Shown: positions 60,679 to 64,000 of the stretch, one piece after another
How the letters are laid out: each line of letters starts with the position of its first letter
Position numbering within the stretch: the stretch's first letter is position 1
NCBI GenBank assembly: GCA_036310845.1
Contig: JAXJRB010000203.1
Span: forward strand, 3,096-67,095
Direction of reading: 5' to 3'
DNA length: 64,000 nucleotides
Source of the DNA: COE1 sp036310845
Lineage (GTDB): Bacteria; Bacillota; Clostridia; Lachnospirales; Lachnospiraceae
Notes under the pieces: model-generated
What the model saw: the letters and a program-made list of their open reading frames with translations, nothing else
Told to the model about the DNA's origin: nothing
Database searches by the model: none
Translations under genes and position numbers: made by a program

Positions 60679-61644
60679 ATGAAACGAAAAAAATGGAATA
60701 TTCAAAATCTGCTAAGTGGTATATATCCAAATCGCAAATACAAAGACAGATTGTTTCAAAGAGTGTTTCAGAATAAGGAAGATTTATTAGAACTGTATAA
60801 TGCGATAAATAATACAGCATATACGAATCCCGAAGAATTGAAAATCACAACTTTGGAAGATGCCATTTATCTGTCTATGAAAAATGATTTGTCCTTTGTA
60901 ATATCTGCAACCTTGAATCTGTATGAACAACAGTCAACATTCAATGCTAACATGCCGATACGAGGCTTAATGTATTTTTCGCGATTGTATGAAGCATATA
61001 TTAAAGAAAATAACCTTGATATCTATGGCAAGACACTTGTTAAGCTGCCAGCACCACAATATATTATTTTCTATAATGGTCGTGAAGAGCAACCTGACGA
61101 GTTGGAGCTAAAGCTTTCTGATGCTTTTGAAGGAAAAGATACTAAGGTGTACGCTCTGGAATGTAGAGCGAAAATGCTGAATATTAATATGGAGCATAAC
61201 CACAAGTTATTACGAAGTTGCAAGCGTCTATATGACTACTCGTACTTTATAGCAGAGGTAAATCAGAATCTGGATAGAGGGTTAGGGTTAGCTGATTCGA
61301 TTAGAAAAGCAATGGATAACTGCATCAGGCAGGATATTTTAAAGGATATTCTTTTGAAGAGTAGAAGTGAGGTATTTCATATGTTATTAACAGAATATGA
61401 TGAGAAGAAACACTTAAAAAATACTTATAATGAAGGGTATGAACATGGTCAACAGAGTGGCGAATACAAGAAGCTTATCTTGTTAATATGCAAGAAGCTG
61501 GAAAAAGGATATACCGTAGAAATGATTGCTGAGATTTTGGAAGAAGAGGCATCAACTATTCAAAATATCGTTGATATAGCTCAAAATTATGCACCGGAAT
61601 ATGACACTGCCAAAATACTAAAAGAACTATTGGAAAGTAAGTAG
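60679..61644 (+). CDS. Rpn/YhgA-like PD-(D/E)XK nuclease-family protein
   Basis: The 321-residue protein fits the Rpn/transposase_31-like group: YKDRLFQRVFQNKEDLLELY, then KNDLSFVISATLNLYEQQS as the D...ExQ core, FNANMPIRGLMYFSRLYE, and APQYIIFYNGREEQPDEL. The C-terminal ~45 residues (KGYTVEMIAEILEEEASTI and YAPEYDTAKILKELLES) nearly match those of the gene at 40897, although the nuclease cores differ. ATG 60679 is chosen because GGAGG lies 6 bases upstream; an ATG four codons earlier overlaps that site. Biological role unknown. Confidence 0.8.
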   Translation: MKRKKWNIQNLLSGIYPNRKYKDRLFQRVFQNKEDLLELYNAINNTAYTNPEELKITTLEDAIYLSMKNDLSFVISATLNLYEQQSTFNANMPIRGLMYFSRLYEAYIKENNLDIYGKTLVKLPAPQYIIFYNGREEQPDELELKLSDAFEGKDTKVYALECRAKMLNINMEHNHKLLRSCKRLYDYSYFIAEVNQNLDRGLGLADSIRKAMDNCIRQDILKDILLKSRSEVFHMLLTEYDEKKHLKNTYNEGYEHGQQSGEYKKLILLICKKLEKGYTVEMIAEILEEEASTIQNIVDIAQNYAPEYDTAKILKELLESK

Positions 61645-61681
61645 CTAAAAATCTGAGTCGGGGGTGCGGACAAAAATCTGG

Positions 61682-61720
61682 TAAAAGACCACCTCCATTT
61701 GGAAGCGGTCTTTTATTTTA
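61682..61720 (+). terminator. terminator of the Rpn-like gene
   Basis: AAAAGACC...GGTCTTTT with an inner TCC/GGA pair, followed by ATTTTATC on the plus strand, about 40 bases past the stop codon. Confidence 0.75.
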
Positions 61721-61801
61721 TCTACCGACCTGGGATCTTTACAAACTCTTGGGACGGTCTTTTAAGAAAACTTCAGCTATCTTATACTCCCCTTCTTCGT
61801 A

Positions 61802-63133
61802 TTAATCATCCATCATTTCTAAAATATCTGTTACTAATTTTTCTTCTTTTTTTGCCCTATTCAAATAATATTTTCCTCTTGCCTCTATTTTGTTAACTCC
61901 TATTCCCTCAATATAACATTTTCCTAATAATCTTAATCCCTCTATATGCTTTCCACATCCCGCATTAACAAATTTCTTTAATATTAAAAAACCTTTACGT
62001 TCATCCTTTTCTACTCCACATCCGTTCAAATAACATATAGATAAATAATATCCCTCATTCATATTTTCATTATCTTCAACTGCTTTTTTTAACCATTTAT
62101 ACGCTTCGTTTTTATTTTTTTTCACAATTTCCCCTTCATATAGCAACCTGCCCATTTTCCCTTGTGCATAAGAATCTCCCAATTGTGCAGCCTTTAAAAA
62201 AAGCTTTATCGCTATATCTACAGTTTGCTTATCTGTGGCTTTCATAATATAATATTCTGCCAACATATACATTGCTGTAGCATCATTACTTTTTACTGCT
62301 TTAATATAATATTGAATTGCTCTATTTTTATCTTTTTCTACTCCTATTCCTTCCATGAAGCAAGTCCCTAATTGCGTATATGCGCTACTTTCTCCTAACT
62401 TAGCAGCCTTAGCCAACCACTGTACACCTTCTTTACTGTTTCCATAATTTAAACAATATCTCCCTACGATAACCTGTGCCTTAGGCACATTATGAATTGC
62501 ATCATTAATATTTTCCTCATATTCTTCTCTTGCTCTATCTTCATAATCATCCGTACTATCAATAAATTCTATCTGTTGAGTCTCTTCATTATATGAATCT
62601 GTTATCATCTCATATACACCCATTTCATTAATGATTCCATATATAACTCGATTTTGTGTACAAAAATATAATTCTATCCCTTTATCCACAATAGAATTAA
62701 TACCATCATATATACGAACAATAAATTGAGATACTTTTAAAGAACTACAAAATTCATCAATTGCAATCCCTAAATTATCCTTTCTACCAATAACAATCCA
62801 TACACAAAATCCAACCATAATAATCATTAATTTGCTTATCACTTTTGCAATCTTTTCTAAAACGCTTTTAGTTAATATATAAATTATCTGCGACATAAGA
62901 ATTACCCTTGTAGTACAAGGTAATATCTCCGCTTTATTTTCTTCAATATTTTTATATCTAATGATTATATTATATGAGTATGAAGTAAATGGTAATATAC
63001 CAACTGCCCCTATACACATTACCCCAAATATAATAACCATCCAAGAATAGACACAATTATATGCTAACCATAAAATCAAAAAAACATTTACCATTGAAAC
63101 CATTATTTCTAATATTCCTCTTTTTACATTCAT
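61802..63133 (-). CDS. membrane protein with Sel1-like repeats
   Basis: The 443-residue protein has two N-terminal membrane helices (about 10-50) and probably a third near 95-112. A linker leads to a C-terminal run of Sel1-type repeats (about 215-435), such as AQVIVGRYCLNYGNSKEGVQ, AYTQLGTCFMEGIGVEKDKN, AMYMLAEYYIMKA, AQGKMGRLLYEGE and LRLLGKCYIEGIGVNK. Sel1 repeats form helical solenoids for protein binding. The partner is unknown. ATG 63133 has AAAAGGTGG. It is downstream of the TIG-repeat gene and separated from it by a terminator. Confidence 0.85.
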   Translation of the reverse strand: MNVKRGILEIMVSMVNVFLILWLAYNCVYSWMVIIFGVMCIGAVGILPFTSYSYNIIIRYKNIEENKAEILPCTTRVILMSQIIYILTKSVLEKIAKVISKLMIIMVGFCVWIVIGRKDNLGIAIDEFCSSLKVSQFIVRIYDGINSIVDKGIELYFCTQNRVIYGIINEMGVYEMITDSYNEETQQIEFIDSTDDYEDRAREEYEENINDAIHNVPKAQVIVGRYCLNYGNSKEGVQWLAKAAKLGESSAYTQLGTCFMEGIGVEKDKNRAIQYYIKAVKSNDATAMYMLAEYYIMKATDKQTVDIAIKLFLKAAQLGDSYAQGKMGRLLYEGEIVKKNKNEAYKWLKKAVEDNENMNEGYYLSICYLNGCGVEKDERKGFLILKKFVNAGCGKHIEGLRLLGKCYIEGIGVNKIEARGKYYLNRAKKEEKLVTDILEMMDD

Positions 63134-63157
63134 ATACTCTTCCCACCTTTTATTAGC

Positions 63158-63202
63158 AAAAAGAGAGAAAGGACTTCTTCATTCTAAGATGTCCTTCCTC
63201 TC
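63158..63202 (-). terminator. terminator of the TIG-repeat gene
   Basis: The stem GAGAGGAAGGACATCTT...AAGAAGTCCTTTCTCTC, with a few mismatches, is followed by TTTTTGC on the minus strand, 90 bases past the stop codon. Confidence 0.8.
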
Positions 63203-63292
63203 CTTACATAAAACATTACACTACTCACATGAGTTTAAACAAAATTAAGTCTTCCTTTTAAAATTTTCATACACATCTCATCTTCTATTCTT

Positions 63293-64000
63293 TTACTGAA
63301 TATCAAACGAAATCGTTACTGACTTACCATAAGAATTCGTTATTACTATATCATAAGTACCTGCTACAAGCTGTGGTGTATAAAATGACACCTCTGTGTC
63401 AGTATTCGATGTCAGCTTTACATCCTGCCCATCAAAAGTCACCGTTGTGCTCTTAGTTCCGCCTCTTAGGGCAGTACCTGTAATTATAACTTTAGTAGAA
63501 GAATTCTCTGCTCCTGTTGTAGGTGTAACACTTGACACTACCGGACTAGGATCTACTGGCTTTGCAGTACAAGTATATTGTACAATACCACTTTCCTGTG
63601 TATCAGTTCTAGTTACTACTACATCATACGTTCCTGCTGCTAACGTATTCGGCACATAGAAACTTAATTCCGTATCACTACATGATACCAACGTAACCGC
63701 AGTTCCTCCTACTGTCACCTGCATCTTACTTACTGATGCAAAGTTCTGCCCCGTTACTGTTACCTTTTGATTCATCAATTCTTCTCCACTTGATGGACTG
63801 ATTCCTGTTACTGTCATTGGTGTACTCGCTACTGCTGTGTATTCATATTGAACAGTCTTAGTCTCTTGGGTATCTGTTCGCATTATTACTACATCATATA
63901 CGCCTGCTACAAAGGTATTCGGCACATAAAAGCTTAATTCTGTATCACTACATGATACTAGCTTTACTTCTGTTCCTCCTATTGTTACATGCATCTTGCT
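63293..64000 (-). CDS. IPT/TIG-repeat surface protein (partial, C-terminal end)
   Basis: The 3' end of a gene that continues past the window edge; about 235 codons are seen. It consists of IPT/TIG beta-sandwich repeats of about 90 residues (pattern: V.GISPSSGEELMNQKVTVTG, then VTVGGTAVTLVSCSDTEL, then SFYVPNTLAAGTYDVVV). Two repeats are nearly identical also at DNA level, with a 270-base period (63661-63728 against 63931-64000). Such repeats are typical of secreted or surface proteins with ligand-binding or stalk roles. No anchor is present after the last repeat, so any anchoring or signal sequence would be upstream. The final repeat diverges (GTALRGGTKSTTVTFDG). Confidence 0.85.
   Translation of the reverse strand, partial: SKMHVTIGGTEVKLVSCSDTELSFYVPNTFVAGVYDVVIMRTDTQETKTVQYEYTAVASTPMTVTGISPSSGEELMNQKVTVTGQNFASVSKMQVTVGGTAVTLVSCSDTELSFYVPNTLAAGTYDVVVTRTDTQESGIVQYTCTAKPVDPSPVVSSVTPTTGAENSSTKVIITGTALRGGTKSTTVTFDGQDVKLTSNTDTEVSFYTPQLVAGTYDIVITNSYGKSVTISFDIQ

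Overview
The window looks like chromosomal DNA of a motile, low-GC Gram-positive gut bacterium of the Lachnospiraceae type (genus not determinable by eye). The evidence is the gene order rpmG-secE-nusG-rplK-rplA-rplJ-rplL-rpoB-rpoC, the Firmicutes-type L10 leader, strong AGGAGG ribosome binding sites, sigma-D-like flagellin promoters, and flagellins that start MVVQHNLQAMNANRMLG.

Layout. (1) Positions 1-10870, minus strand, hold the ribosomal protein/RNA polymerase supercluster. It has three sigma-A promoters (before rpmG, rplK and rplJ), an L10 autoregulatory leader with an attenuator, and an intrinsic terminator/attenuator between rplL and rpoB. rpoC is cut by the window edge at its catalytic NADFDGD motif. 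A CapA-type metallophosphatase gene is wedged between rplA and rplJ. (2) Positions 10900-15620 hold a divergent FliD-like gene, a UDP-galactopyranose mutase, a family 2 glycosyltransferase with a helical tail, and a small FlgN/FliT-like protein. (3) Positions 15627-21040 hold a CgeB-like glycosyltransferase, an NAD-dependent epimerase, and two ATPase-nuclease fusion genes. (4) Positions 21172-40518 are a 16-gene, roughly 19-kb, same-strand, tightly packed and visibly AT-rich glycan/modification operon. It encodes glycosyltransferases, FkbM and class I methyltransferases, an acetyltransferase, an AsnB-type amidotransferase, a radical SAM enzyme and a TagF-like transferase. At least twelve of these proteins carry the same ~90-residue Rossmann-like module at the N terminus, C terminus, in the middle, or almost alone. 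(5) Positions 40519-45399 hold a structured leader, an Rpn-type nuclease, two tandem IspD/TarI-like cytidylyltransferases and another ATPase-nuclease. (6) Positions 45400-50880 hold an OmpR-type regulator and a 1455-residue surface protein. (7) Positions 50946-58700 hold two family 2 glycosyltransferases downstream of three tandem flagellin genes. (8) Positions 58815-64000 hold another ATPase-nuclease, another Rpn-like protein, a Sel1-repeat membrane protein and the 3' end of a TIG-repeat surface protein.

Taken together, regions 2-7 read as a flagellin (or surface glycan) decoration island. The flagellins are the likely acceptors, the two adjacent glycosyltransferases likely start or extend the glycan, and the 19-kb operon likely builds a complex, methylated, acylated and possibly amidated glycan with phosphodiester parts. 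That functional link is inference from content and proximity.

The least ordinary signals are: the repeated Rossmann-like module; a promoter-plus-attenuator arrangement shared by the two glycan transcripts, one of them with a long hairpin-rich leader; a promoter/palindrome/hairpin block conserved upstream of both Rpn-type genes; a 27-base imperfect-palindrome repeat found about 33-65 bases upstream of several start codons; and six PD-(D/E)XK-related genes sitting at module borders. No tRNA, rRNA, CRISPR array or classical insertion sequence was seen.
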